Notes: a model not told the origin generated them from the letters alone. 64,000 bases of DNA from an uncultured Collinsella sp. (GCA_902470805.1 CABRHX010000010.1:11971-75970), one strand, 5' to 3'; shown: positions 36,212 to 44,463, counted from the stretch's first letter. Made by a program: numbers and translations.

Positions 36212-36250
36212 GAAGGCCGCCCATCGCAAAAATGGGCGGCCTTCTTATTT
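36212..36250. terminator. Bidirectional rho-independent terminator
   Basis: A perfect 13-bp stem (36212-36224 with 36232-36244) is followed by TTATTT on the plus strand and by TTTT on the minus strand. It serves the convergent YvlD-like and Rrf2 genes. Confidence 0.85.
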
Positions 36251-36312
36251 GCCAAGTCTCAAAGGGCGAGAAAATCTACCATTTCCACCCCGTCCCCAAA
36301 TGCAGGTGTGGG

Positions 36313-36741
36313 TTAGATGACGTAGTCGTAGCCATGGTTGGGAGCGACAAGTTGATCGAGCGTCACACCGTCGAGGTAGTCGTTGATGAGCTTGTCCAGG
36401 TTCTTCCACACGTCGAGCGTGGGGCACTCATCCGAACGCGAGCAGCCCTTGCAGTCGCCATCCAGGCAGGCGACCGGCGCCAGACTGCCCTCGGTCAGGC
36501 GCAAGATCTCGCCCACCGTGTATTGCTCGGGCGGGCGCGTGAGCACATAGCCGCCGCCCTTGCCGCGCATGCCCGAGAGCATGTTGGCGCGCACGAGCGT
36601 AGCCAAAATGTTCTCGAGATATTTCTCGGAAATCCCCTGTCGCGCCGCGATCTCTTTGAGCGGGATGCGACCGGCTGCCTGGTGCTCGGCCAGATCGACC
36701 ATAACGCGCAGGGCATATCTGCCCTTAGTAGAAACCAACAT
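36313..36741 (-). CDS. Rrf2-family transcriptional regulator (IscR/CymR-like)
   Basis: This 142-residue protein has an N-terminal winged helix (ISEKYLENILATL, GMRGKGGGYVL) and a C-terminal cysteine-rich loop ACLDGDCKGCSRSDEC. The cysteines resemble the iron-sulfur ligands of IscR and are more numerous than in the cluster-free CymR. It is divergent from cysK with a shared 253-bp control region, so regulation of cysteine synthesis is likely. Whether it senses a cluster or the CysK complex cannot be told. Confidence 0.88.
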   Translation of the reverse strand: MLVSTKGRYALRVMVDLAEHQAAGRIPLKEIAARQGISEKYLENILATLVRANMLSGMRGKGGGYVLTRPPEQYTVGEILRLTEGSLAPVACLDGDCKGCSRSDECPTLDVWKNLDKLINDYLDGVTLDQLVAPNHGYDYVI

Positions 36742-36858
36742 GTATAGTGCTGCCTTTCGGTCATTTAGTCCGTAGAAATTCTAGCCGAAATATTGGTTTT
36801 GAAAATACCCGTTCCGGTCAAGATGGTTAATCGACTCGTAATAATCTTCTATTTCCTA

Positions 36859-36887
36859 TTGCGTTACTAGGCTTTACTGTCTACTAT
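36859..36887 (+). promoter_or_regulatory. Sigma-70-type promoter of cysK
   Basis: TTGCGT (36859-36864), a 17-bp spacer and TACTAT (36882-36887). The start codon of cysK lies 108 bp downstream, leaving a leader of about 100 nt in which AACCC/GGGTT blocks could pair. Confidence 0.6.
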
Positions 36888-36994
36888 GCTTGCCAACAGC
36901 AAAACGAACAACCCATAAGGTTTGTGGGTTTCGCTGCTACACACACCGTAAAACCACACGGTATCCAGTCATTTGAACACTTTGGAGGTTCACC

Positions 36995-37933
36995 ATGAGC
37001 AATGTTTATACGTCCATCGATCAGCTTATCGGCCACACCCCGCTTCTGGAGCTCACTCACTTTGAGGCCGATGAGGACCTCAAGGCCCGCGTGCTCGTCA
37101 AGCTGGAATACTTCAACCCCGCCGGGTCCGTCAAAGACCGCGTCGCCAAGAACATGATCGACGAGGCCGAGAAGGCCGGCAAGCTCGTGCGCGGCGGCGA
37201 CTACACCATCATCGAGCCCACGAGCGGCAATACCGGCGTCGGCATCGCCTCGGTGGCGGCGGCTCGCGGCTACAAGGTGATCATCACCATGCCCGAGACT
37301 ATGTCCGTCGAGCGCCGCAAACTTATGCAGGCATACGGCGCACAGCTCGTGCTCACCGACGGCTCCAAGGGCATGAAGGGCGCCATCGCCAAGGCCGAGG
37401 AGCTGCAGAAGGAGACACCCAACAGCATTATCGCCGGTCAGTTTGTAAACCCCGCCAACCCTGCCATCCACAAGGCCACGACCGGCCCCGAGATCTGGGA
37501 TGACACCGACGGCAAGGTCGACATCTTCGTCGCCGGCGTCGGCACCGGCGGCACCGTGACCGGCGTGGGCGAGTTCCTCAAGGAGCAGAACCCCGAGATT
37601 CAGATCGTCGCCGTCGAGCCCGCTACCTCCCCGGTGCTCTCTAAGGGCCAGGCCGGCCCGCACAAGATCCAGGGTATCGGTGCCGGCTTTGTGCCCGACG
37701 TCCTCGACACCCAGGTCTATGACGAGATCATCCCCGTCGAGAACGACGACGCCTTTGCGACCGGCCGCGCCGTGGGCCACAAGGAGGGCGTGCTCGTGGG
37801 CATTTCGTCCGGCGCCGCCGTGTGGGCCGCGCTGCAGCTGGCCAAGCGCCCCGAGAACGAGGGCAAGACCATCGTGGCCCTGCTCGCCGATACCGGTGAG
37901 CGCTACCTGTCCACGGCACTGTTCCAGGACTAG
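36995..37933 (+). CDS. cysK: Cysteine synthase (O-acetylserine sulfhydrylase)
   Basis: This 312-residue PLP enzyme makes cysteine from O-acetylserine and sulfide. PLP lysine motif NPAGSVKDRVAKNMI lies near residues 40-55. The substrate loop is PTSGNTGVG, and the phosphate loop is VGTGGTVTGVG. Length and motifs are standard. GGAGG lies 9 bp before the ATG. The divergent Rrf2 gene suggests repression according to cysteine or iron-sulfur status. Confidence 0.96.
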   Translation: MSNVYTSIDQLIGHTPLLELTHFEADEDLKARVLVKLEYFNPAGSVKDRVAKNMIDEAEKAGKLVRGGDYTIIEPTSGNTGVGIASVAAARGYKVIITMPETMSVERRKLMQAYGAQLVLTDGSKGMKGAIAKAEELQKETPNSIIAGQFVNPANPAIHKATTGPEIWDDTDGKVDIFVAGVGTGGTVTGVGEFLKEQNPEIQIVAVEPATSPVLSKGQAGPHKIQGIGAGFVPDVLDTQVYDEIIPVENDDAFATGRAVGHKEGVLVGISSGAAVWAALQLAKRPENEGKTIVALLADTGERYLSTALFQD

Positions 37934-38009
37934 AGCCTGTCGCCCATAGGTTGAGCCCACGGACGAGCCGGTCTCCTCTCTCTCCCGGCAGTCTGAGCCC
38001 ATCTCATTA

Positions 38010-38029
38010 GGGCGTCCCACAGGACGCCC
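38010..38029 (+). terminator. Short hairpin after cysK
   Basis: GGGCGTCC pairs with GGACGCCC around CACA, without a good T-run. It is a weak terminator candidate for cysK. Confidence 0.4.
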
Positions 38030-38047
38030 GAACTTGCTACAATGTCT

Positions 38048-38087
38048 GCGGCGCGGAACCAGCCTCCCGCGCCGCTTTTCTTTTTTG
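38048..38087 (+). terminator. Strong hairpin with T-run in the cysK-mnmA gap
   Basis: GCGGCGCGG pairs with CCGCGCCGC, followed by TTTTCTTTTTT. An extended -10 (TGCTACAAT, 38035-38043) sits directly upstream. The hairpin is therefore either the cysK terminator or an early attenuator at the start of the mnmA transcript. Confidence 0.7.
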
Positions 38088-38115
38088 GCCACATGCCACC
38101 AAGGAGAACCTCCCC

Positions 38116-39216
38116 ATGCACAACAAGCGCGTGCTCGTCGCCATGAGCGGCGGCGTCGATTCCAGCGTGACCGCGTACCTGCTCAAAAGCCAGGGCTACG
38201 AATGCGTCGGCGCCACCATGCGCCTCACCTGCCCCGCGCCCGATCCTGCAACGGGTATGAGCAAAGTCGACCGCGACATCGCCGATGCAAAGGCCGTCGC
38301 CGAGCGTCTGGGGATACCCCACCATGTGCTCGACTTGCAGCAGACCTTCGACCACAGCGTTATCGAGCGCTTTGTGAACGCCTACCAGGAGGGGCTGACG
38401 CCCAACCCGTGCATCATCTGCAACCGCCACATAAAGTTTGGCGCGTTGCTCGGTGCGGCGCTGGACATGGGCTGCGACTACATCGCAACGGGTCATTACG
38501 CCAAAACAAGCCAGACAGTAGACGGCACCTGGCAGCTGCATCGCGGCGAAGATCCCAAAAAGGACCAGAGCTACTTTTTATATTCGCTTACGCAGGAGCG
38601 CCTGGCGCACACGATCTTTCCGCTGGCAGGCCTAGACAAAGAGCGCGACGTGCGCCGCATAGCCGCCGAGCAAGGCTTTACCAACGCCCAGAAGGCCGAA
38701 AGCGAGGACATCTGCTTTATTCCAGACGGTGACTACGCGGGCTATATCGAGCGCCGCTGCGGACATCCCGCTGCACCGGGCGACATTGTGTGGCGCGACG
38801 GCAGCGTGGTCGGACGCCATAACGGCGCGTTGCGCTATACCATCGGCCAGCGCAAGGGCTTGGGCGTCGCGATGGCGCATCCCGTGTATGTGACGGGCGT
38901 CGATGCCGCCAACAACACCGTGCATCTGGGCGAGGCCGAGGACCTAACGGCCACAGCACTCACGGCCGACGACTGGATCTGGAGCGCCCCTGCCGACCGC
39001 ATGGAGGCAGAACTCGATGCCGGCGGCATTCGCGTGGGCGCCAAGTACCGTTACCGTCAGAAAGACCAAGCAGCGACCCTTACGCGCGGCGAAGACGGGC
39101 AAATGCTGCTGACTTTTGACGAGCCGCAGCGAGCCATCGCCCCCGGCCAGGCCGTTGTAGTCTACCACGGCGACATCGTCCTCGGCGGCGGCACGGTGAC
39201 CGGCGCACTTAAGTAG
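38116..39216 (+). CDS. mnmA: tRNA-specific 2-thiouridylase MnmA
   Basis: This 366-residue enzyme thiolates U34 of tRNA Lys, Glu and Gln. It has the PP-loop motif MSGGVDSSV near the N-terminus and two catalytic cysteines: one in NPCIICN and one in AESEDICFIPD. The central YIATGHYAK and C-terminal beta-barrel are standard. AAGGAG lies 11 bp before the ATG. It follows cysK in the same direction, which fits sulfur flow from cysteine into tRNA thiolation, though a terminator hairpin separates them. Confidence 0.95.
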   Translation: MHNKRVLVAMSGGVDSSVTAYLLKSQGYECVGATMRLTCPAPDPATGMSKVDRDIADAKAVAERLGIPHHVLDLQQTFDHSVIERFVNAYQEGLTPNPCIICNRHIKFGALLGAALDMGCDYIATGHYAKTSQTVDGTWQLHRGEDPKKDQSYFLYSLTQERLAHTIFPLAGLDKERDVRRIAAEQGFTNAQKAESEDICFIPDGDYAGYIERRCGHPAAPGDIVWRDGSVVGRHNGALRYTIGQRKGLGVAMAHPVYVTGVDAANNTVHLGEAEDLTATALTADDWIWSAPADRMEAELDAGGIRVGAKYRYRQKDQAATLTRGEDGQMLLTFDEPQRAIAPGQAVVVYHGDIVLGGGTVTGALK

Positions 39217-39234
39217 CCCCATCCCCTTCATAAA

Positions 39235-39297
39235 TTGCGGTGAAATAGGGACTGTTTAAGCGTTTAAAACCGCCAAACAGTCCCTATTTCACCGCAA
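39235..39297. repeat. Perfect 23-bp inverted repeat between mnmA and the M42 peptidase gene
   Basis: Bases 39235-39257 are the exact reverse complement of 39275-39297, with a 17-base spacer. The arms contain AATAGGGACTGTTT. It could act as a convergent terminator, but the arms lack flanking T-runs. Confidence 0.85.
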
Positions 39298-39352
39298 CTT
39301 AGAGAGGACGGCCTCGGTCGGTACTGCCGTATCAGCCGAGGCCGCTGCATCG

Positions 39353-40396
39353 CTAGCGCTGTACGTAGGCGCGGACGAGCTCGAAGGTGTTGCGCACGCC
39401 GTCCATGTGGCTACGCTCGTAGTTGTGGCTCGCATACACGCCGGGGCCGATCAGACCATGGCGAATGTCGTAGCCGGCAGAGAGCGTGGCTTCGACGTCC
39501 GAACCGTAATGCGGATACACGTCGATAGCGTAATCGAGCTCAAGCTCGCGCGCGATATTGGACAGCGCCGTCACCAGGTCGTAGTTGTACGGACCGCCCG
39601 AATCCTTGGCGCAGATCGACACCATGTGCTCGGTGCAGCCTAGGTCGTCGCCCACGCAGCCCATGTCAACGCTGATCATCTCGCGCGTGTCGGCCGGCAC
39701 GAAGGCGCCGCCGTGGCCCACCTCCTCGTACACGGTAAAGAGCAGCGAAACCTTACGCGAAAGCGTCACCTCGCCAGCGGCGACGGCACGCGCCAAGCCC
39801 AACAAAATGGCGGCCGATAGCTTGTCATCCAGGAAGCGGCTCTTAATGTAGCCGCTCTCCGTCACCGTCGTGCGAGGATCCATAGCGATGATGTCGCCGG
39901 TCTGAATACCCAGCTCGAGCACATCGTCCTTGCTGTCGACGTTCTCGTCGAGCAAGATCTCCATGTTCTTCTCGATGGTCTTGACCGGCTCGTCGGCCAC
40001 GTGCGCCGAAGGCTCGGTGTTAAGAACCACGCCCGTGTAGACATTGCCGTCGCGCGTGTAGACGGTGCAGTTCTCGCCATCGGCCGTAGACCACTGATGC
40101 CCACCGAGCGTCGTGGGGCGCAGGCGGCCATTGTCCTTAATGGAACGCACCATGGCGCCTAGGGTATCGACATGGCTCGCCAGTACGAGCGGCTCGCCCT
40201 CGCCGCCAAGCTCAACGAGCACGTTACCCTTATTAGAACGCTCAGGCCCAAACCCCATATCGCGCAGGGTCTCCATCAGATAATCAGTCGCCGCACGGGT
40301 ATAGCCGGTAGGGGAGGCAATAGAAGTCAGCGTCTTAAGCTGTCCTGCGATATAGGAGAGCGTCTCCTCTAGAGAAGCATCAATATTAGAAGTCAT
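39353..40396 (-). CDS. M42-family metallopeptidase
   Basis: This 347-residue protein has M42 dinuclear metal-site motifs: SHVDTLGAMVR, LDDKLSAAI, and the catalytic pair in YEEVGHGG. Family members are cytosolic aminopeptidases (glutamyl aminopeptidase type) that form large tetrahedral assemblies and finish peptide breakdown. ATG 40396 has GGAAGG 6 bp upstream; an ATG two codons earlier overlaps that site. It is probably monocistronic. Confidence 0.9.
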   Translation of the reverse strand: MTSNIDASLEETLSYIAGQLKTLTSIASPTGYTRAATDYLMETLRDMGFGPERSNKGNVLVELGGEGEPLVLASHVDTLGAMVRSIKDNGRLRPTTLGGHQWSTADGENCTVYTRDGNVYTGVVLNTEPSAHVADEPVKTIEKNMEILLDENVDSKDDVLELGIQTGDIIAMDPRTTVTESGYIKSRFLDDKLSAAILLGLARAVAAGEVTLSRKVSLLFTVYEEVGHGGAFVPADTREMISVDMGCVGDDLGCTEHMVSICAKDSGGPYNYDLVTALSNIARELELDYAIDVYPHYGSDVEATLSAGYDIRHGLIGPGVYASHNYERSHMDGVRNTFELVRAYVQR

Positions 40397-40530
40397 ATGC
40401 ATCCTTCCAAGTAAAACTAAGACCGAGTCCCGATTTTAACCGTTCTGCACGTGCAATGCCCCAGGAGCCGAGCCGCCTCCAGACGTCCCCGCACCGGTTT
40501 TGTGCACGTGCACGGTTTACAATCTCAATC

Positions 40531-40630
40531 TTGCATAAATCCTATTGGTATTTGCATAGAAATGAGGCATCTTTTTGCTTCGTCTCAGGGTGCCCCACCT
40601 TGGACCGTGCAAAAAACGGAGTATTCAGCA
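40531..40630 (+). repeat. Dispersed element with TTGCATAAAT and GCAAAAAACGGAGTATTC (copy A)
   Basis: TTGCATAAAT at 40531, TTGCATA 21 bp later and CCGTGC at +74 match a second copy at 63711-63811 with identical spacing. The core GCAAAAAACGGAGTATTC is identical in both. The first two blocks resemble a -35/-10 pair 17 bp apart. CCGT and ACGG can form a small hairpin around the A-run. Confidence 0.6.
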
Positions 40631-40800
40631 CCGTGGGCCCCAACGGCCCCATCACGAACGACAAAACGACGCGGTTACAGCAGTGTTGCAGGTCGTCGCA
40701 AAGCAGAAACTCAGTAACAACCCCCTCCACTCATCGATAGCCCGCCCACAATGGCTGTCGATGGGCGCCTGCGGATCACTACCGCCCATTCACAACGTTA

Positions 40801-40840
40801 TGCATTTTTAAGAGCTTGTTGAATACTCCCAAAAATGCAC
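40801..40840 (-). repeat. Palindrome carrying a related GGGAGTATTC motif
   Basis: TGCATTTTT (40801-40809) pairs with AAAAATGCA (40831-40839). On the minus strand it reads GTGCATTTTTGGGAGTATTC, resembling the core of the dispersed element, with GGAGTATTC shared exactly. Confidence 0.5.
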
Positions 40841-40915
40841 GCAGGGAAGTGCACCACCTATCCGCAGCGGGCAGTACGCCTTGGTTTTGTCCGTCTCAGG
40901 GCATCGACGCAGCAC

Positions 40916-40947
40916 AAAAAGCCCCGCCGTGCGTAGCACGGCGGGGC
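40916..40947 (-). terminator. Rho-independent terminator of fucO
   Basis: A perfect 12-bp stem (40921-40932 with 40936-40947, GCCCCGCCGTGC) is followed by TTTTT on the minus strand. Confidence 0.85.
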
Positions 40948-41000
40948 CAGCGGCACGTCAAAAGACCATACACCTACGGGCGAAGGACCACCAAACTGGG

Positions 41001-42167
41001 CTAGGCAGCCGGGCAGATCTTCTTGAAGAGCTCGATGACGTCGTCGAGCGTTGCCTCGCGCGGGTTACCCGGGAAACAAGCGTCGGCCATGGCGTCCTTG
41101 GCCAGGACCTCGATCTCGTCAGCCTTCATGGCCTCGCAGACGTGCGGGATATTCACGTCGGCGGAAAGCTGCTTGACGGCGGCGATAGCGGCGTCGGCAG
41201 CCTCGTCGGTGCTCATGCCCGTGGTGTCAACGCCCATGGCGGCGGCAACCTTGGCCAGACGCTCGGCGCAAACCGGCTTGTTGAACTCCATGGCGATCGG
41301 CAGCAGCATGGCGCAAGCGACGCCGTGCGGGGTGTCGTAGTGAGCGGACAGGGTGTGAGCCATGGCGTGGTCGATGCCCAGGCCAACATTGGAGAAGCCC
41401 ATGCCGGCGACATACTGGCCAAGGGCCATGCCCTCGCGGCCGGAGCCGGGCTGGCCGGACTTGGCCTCGGCAACGGAGTCGCGTAGGTTCTCGCTGATCA
41501 GCTTGATGGCCTCAAAGTGGAACATGTCGGAGAGCTCCCAAGCGCCCTTGGTGGTATAGCCCTCGATGGCATGGGTCAGAGCGTCCATACCAGTGGAAGC
41601 GGTCAGGCCGGCGGGCATGGAAGCCATCATGTCAGGATCGACGACGGCGACCTCGGGGGCGTCGTTGGTGTCGACGCACACGAACTTGCGGACCTTCTCG
41701 GGGTCGGTGATGACGTAGTTGATGGTCACCTCGGCGGCGGTACCGGCGGTCGTCGGCACGGCGATGGTGAACACGGCGTGGTTCTTAGTGGGAGCAACGC
41801 CCTCGAGGCTGCGGACATCGGCGAACTCGGGGTTGTTGATGATGATGCCGATAGCCTTGGCGGTGTCCATGGAGGAGCCGCCACCGATGGTCACGATAGC
41901 GTCAGCCTCGGCGGCCTTGAAGGCCTCGACGCCGTCCTTGACGTTCTGGATAGTGGGGTTGGGCTTGATCTCGGAGTAGAGGCTCCAAGCGATGCCGGCA
42001 GCATCGAGCTCGTCGGTCACCTTGGCGGTAACGCCAAACTTGACCAGATCGGGGTCGGAGCAGACGAAGATCTTCTTGTAGCCGCGACGCTGGAGCTCGC
42101 CGGGGATCTCCTTGATGGCGCCGGAACCATGGTAAGAAATGGTGTTGAGAACGAAACGATTAGCCAT
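41001..42167 (-). CDS. fucO: Lactaldehyde reductase / iron-dependent alcohol dehydrogenase (FucO-like)
   Basis: This 388-residue group III alcohol dehydrogenase resembles E. coli FucO strongly along its whole length. Examples are NNPEFADVRSLEG, TTAGTAAEVTINYVITD, LGQYVAGMGFSNVGLG and GNPREATLDDVIEL. The iron ligands are visible: Asp and His in GMDALTHAIEG, His in IDHAMAH and His in YDTPHG. The NAD loop is GGGSSMDTAK. It should reduce L-lactaldehyde to 1,2-propanediol with NADH during fucose or rhamnose fermentation, or act on similar aldehydes. No fucose pathway genes are adjacent. A LacI-type operator lies about 100 bp upstream. Confidence 0.88.
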   Translation of the reverse strand: MANRFVLNTISYHGSGAIKEIPGELQRRGYKKIFVCSDPDLVKFGVTAKVTDELDAAGIAWSLYSEIKPNPTIQNVKDGVEAFKAAEADAIVTIGGGSSMDTAKAIGIIINNPEFADVRSLEGVAPTKNHAVFTIAVPTTAGTAAEVTINYVITDPEKVRKFVCVDTNDAPEVAVVDPDMMASMPAGLTASTGMDALTHAIEGYTTKGAWELSDMFHFEAIKLISENLRDSVAEAKSGQPGSGREGMALGQYVAGMGFSNVGLGIDHAMAHTLSAHYDTPHGVACAMLLPIAMEFNKPVCAERLAKVAAAMGVDTTGMSTDEAADAAIAAVKQLSADVNIPHVCEAMKADEIEVLAKDAMADACFPGNPREATLDDVIELFKKICPAA

Positions 42168-42266
42168 TGATAGCCTCCTATCGTGCGCGGGGCACCCATT
42201 ACGCCCCGCACTATAAGTCCCATCCTAACGCTTTTGAAATAAAAAACACGTGAGAACGTCAAAGGT

Positions 42267-42282
42267 GTTAAAGCGTTTCAAC
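42267..42282. promoter_or_regulatory. LacI/CcpA-type operator upstream of fucO
   Basis: GTTAAAGCGTTTCAAC is a near-perfect palindrome with the central CG and AA/TT arms typical of LacI/GalR-family operators. It lies in the fucO promoter region and suggests sugar-dependent control. Confidence 0.5.
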
Positions 42283-42401
42283 ATAATAACGGAGTCCTAG
42301 ACCTTCCCTCCCGACAACAGCGAAGGCTAGATTATAGGAGCAATCGCCCAAAGAACACGACCACTCAGTCTATAAATTGTTTCTGTTTTAGCAATATATG
42401 T

Positions 42402-42430
42402 TTGACAATACGTTTATAAATGGATACCTT
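42402..42430 (+). promoter_or_regulatory. Promoter of the RiPP operon
   Basis: A consensus TTGACA (42402-42407), a 17-bp spacer and TACCTT (42425-42430). The -10 is weak, which fits a regulated promoter. Confidence 0.55.
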
Positions 42431-42446
42431 ATAGTAAACATCTTAG

Positions 42447-42469
42447 TTCACTAAAATAACATTAGTGAA
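42447..42469. promoter_or_regulatory. Palindromic operator before the radical-SAM gene
   Basis: TTCACTAA (42447-42454) and TTAGTGAA (42462-42469) are perfect inverted arms around a 7-bp spacer. They lie just downstream of the -10 and upstream of the start codon, where a repressor would block transcription. Confidence 0.6.
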
Positions 42470-42487
42470 ATGAAAGAGGCGGTAGAG

Positions 42488-43915
42488 ATGTTAGTTCTAC
42501 CAATAAAGACCCTCTTGGGCCACTATATTTATGATGCCAACCGAAACGAGATACTTGCAGTAAGCAAAGATCTCTTCAATTACATCTCAGAAGTCCAAGC
42601 AGGCGAAGTTTGCCCCGACTCCTATAAATCAGACCAAGAATTCCAGTTACTACAATCATGTGGCTACTGCTGCGATTCGCCATTGCAGGATGTCGCTTAT
42701 CCATCAATTGACCTTTTGAAAGTTAAGCTGGAAAGAAATTTACGGATGATAACCCTTCAGCTGACTCAATCTTGCAACTTCCGATGTGATTACTGTATCT
42801 ATTCCGAAAACTCCTTATACAACAGAACCCACAGTCATAACTCTATGTCTGTTTCGACGGCCAAACATGCAATCGAATTCTTTAAGATGCACTCGATTGA
42901 CAACCCAAACCCGGTCGTAGCATTTTATGGAGGAGAACCTCTCCTTCGATTTAGTGAAATTAAGCTAATTACTCAATATGCAGAACAGGTATTTGAAGGA
43001 AAACACATCTCATTTCGAATTACAACCAATTGCTCTCTTTTATCTGAAGATATGGTTAAATTCTTCTTCGATTCTGGACATGAATTCTATTTGCTAATCA
43101 GTCTTGACGGGCCGCAGCAAATCCATGATAAGTCTAGGCATTACGCTAATGGTAAGTCCTCATACCAAGCAGTTATAGACAATGTTCATATGATTTTAGA
43201 CAACCATCCTGAACGCAACAAATATATTCATTTTAATGCCGTAGTCGACACGAACAACATCTATAAAACAGTCTCTTCCTTTATAAATGATAAGGATATC
43301 GAGGCTTGCGATGTTCAATTCAACTACTTGGAACGCAACGGACGTATCGCCCCCTACAATGACAAGTTCTCAAGTCAACTGAATTACGCCTTATTTAAAG
43401 CAAGAATTATGGACGAGCGCAAGATCGAAAAAGGAAACCGCAGCGATAGGCTCGCTTCATATACGCTTGCAAGCATCAACCAAAACATTAAGCGATTTGC
43501 ACCTTCGAACATCCCAACAAAAGCTATACCCGGTGGTCCATGCGAGCCAGGAGTTACGCGTCTATTTGTGACAACAGCAGGAGCGCTTCTTCCTTGCGAA
43601 AGGGTCAGCGAAACAACCAAGGACATGTATATCGGTACATTGGATTCAGGATTTGATTTAGGTCAAATTGAAAAGATGATCAATGTTTCAAAGCTGACCA
43701 GCGATTCATGTAAAAAATGTTGGGCATTTCAGCTGTGCACTCAATGCATTAAAAGCGCAGATTGCAAAGGAGTAATTAGCCCTGATTACAAGCGAACAGC
43801 ATGCGACAACTCAAAACGAATTGCCTTTGATCGACTTAATCAGAAAATACTTCGCTTTGAGCTTCATAGACACGAAGTGTCCATTACAACGGCTCTTAAA
43901 AGGAACAAGCGATAA
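42488..43915 (+). CDS. Radical SAM/SPASM peptide maturase
   Basis: The 475-residue enzyme has the radical SAM cluster motif CNFRCDYC (Cys96, Cys100, Cys103), then YGGEPLLRF and ISLDGP. A C-terminal SPASM-type cysteine array follows (GGPCEPG, LLPCERVS, SCKKCWAFQLCTQC, ADCKG, RTACDNS) for auxiliary iron-sulfur clusters. This plan is used by enzymes that modify ribosomal peptides, and the closest family I recall is the Cys-rich-peptide maturase CcpM of Clostridia. Start ATG 42488 has AAAGAGG 8 bp upstream; ATG 42470 lacks one. It leads an AT-rich operon with a carrier-related gene and a small Cys-rich gene, consistent with thioether or similar crosslinking of that peptide. Confidence 0.88.
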   Translation: MLVLPIKTLLGHYIYDANRNEILAVSKDLFNYISEVQAGEVCPDSYKSDQEFQLLQSCGYCCDSPLQDVAYPSIDLLKVKLERNLRMITLQLTQSCNFRCDYCIYSENSLYNRTHSHNSMSVSTAKHAIEFFKMHSIDNPNPVVAFYGGEPLLRFSEIKLITQYAEQVFEGKHISFRITTNCSLLSEDMVKFFFDSGHEFYLLISLDGPQQIHDKSRHYANGKSSYQAVIDNVHMILDNHPERNKYIHFNAVVDTNNIYKTVSSFINDKDIEACDVQFNYLERNGRIAPYNDKFSSQLNYALFKARIMDERKIEKGNRSDRLASYTLASINQNIKRFAPSNIPTKAIPGGPCEPGVTRLFVTTAGALLPCERVSETTKDMYIGTLDSGFDLGQIEKMINVSKLTSDSCKKCWAFQLCTQCIKSADCKGVISPDYKRTACDNSKRIAFDRLNQKILRFELHRHEVSITTALKRNKR

Positions 43916-43920
43916 AAATC

Positions 43921-44403
43921 ATGAAGACAATTGGACTTATATCTTTCACGAGAGCTGACTATCCTCTTCTAATTGGATTGCTAGGAATTGGCTACAATAT
44001 TCGGGTATCAACACCATGCGGCATTCTACCGGACGGCGTAGATGTTGCCAACCTTGTTAATTGCAAAGAAATTGGCATAAGAAATCGAATTAACTATGTA
44101 ACGACAATCGATGAATCAGACCTGGTTGTCGTTTTATCGACGAAAGAAAGCGCCGCAGGACTCATAGAATTTAGTAAACACGCTGAAACCTATGCACATT
44201 CTGTAAATAAGAAGGTTGTCAGCCAACTCGCCACTGAACAAATTGAGTCTAGCAAAAGCGACATGCAGGAATTAGCCCTGATACCAAAAATTGTTGTCGG
44301 GAATCTATATACATCCGCCGATTCAACAATTACGTTTAGTAGCATCGTTAGCGAGATGAGAAAGCACCATCCCAATCTATGCGCTTTGAGCTTCAATCCT
44401 TAA
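43921..44403 (+). CDS. Peptide maturation system protein (TIGR04066-like), N-terminal part ended by in-frame TAA
   Basis: This frame gives 160 residues with an alternating alpha/beta character (MKTIGLISF, DLVVVLSTKES, PKIVVGNLYTS), then a TAA at 44401. The same frame continues without another stop for 20 codons and into the next listed frame. Together they make a protein of about 337 residues, which is the size and order of the TIGR04066-type proteins that accompany CcpM-type maturases (recognised from memory). I therefore read it as one gene with a premature stop. It follows the maturase by 5 bp, with only a weak ribosome-binding site. Whether the shortened protein works is unknown. Confidence 0.65.
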   Translation: MKTIGLISFTRADYPLLIGLLGIGYNIRVSTPCGILPDGVDVANLVNCKEIGIRNRINYVTTIDESDLVVVLSTKESAAGLIEFSKHAETYAHSVNKKVVSQLATEQIESSKSDMQELALIPKIVVGNLYTSADSTITFSSIVSEMRKHHPNLCALSFNP

Positions 44404-44463
44404 AATGAAATCTGGGGCTGCAACACCCTTAGTTTTGATGGTGGCCAATCCGCCGTCATCAAA

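Larger units (their letters stand above)
40403..41000. other. Gene-poor 600-bp intergenic region with repeat elements
   Basis: I see no credible coding sequence here. The region holds a promoter-like dispersed element (40531-40630), a small palindrome with a related motif in the opposite orientation (40801-40840), and the fucO terminator (40916-40947). Short frames of 60-95 codons here do not look coding. Confidence 0.6.

Noticed and set aside
36884..38092. A 402-codon minus-strand frame
   Set aside because: Antisense to cysK and running into promoter sequence; no family resemblance.
44401..44403. Programmed readthrough or recoding of the stop codon
   Set aside because: The codon is TAA, not TGA, and no recoding structure is evident; mutation or sequencing error is simpler.
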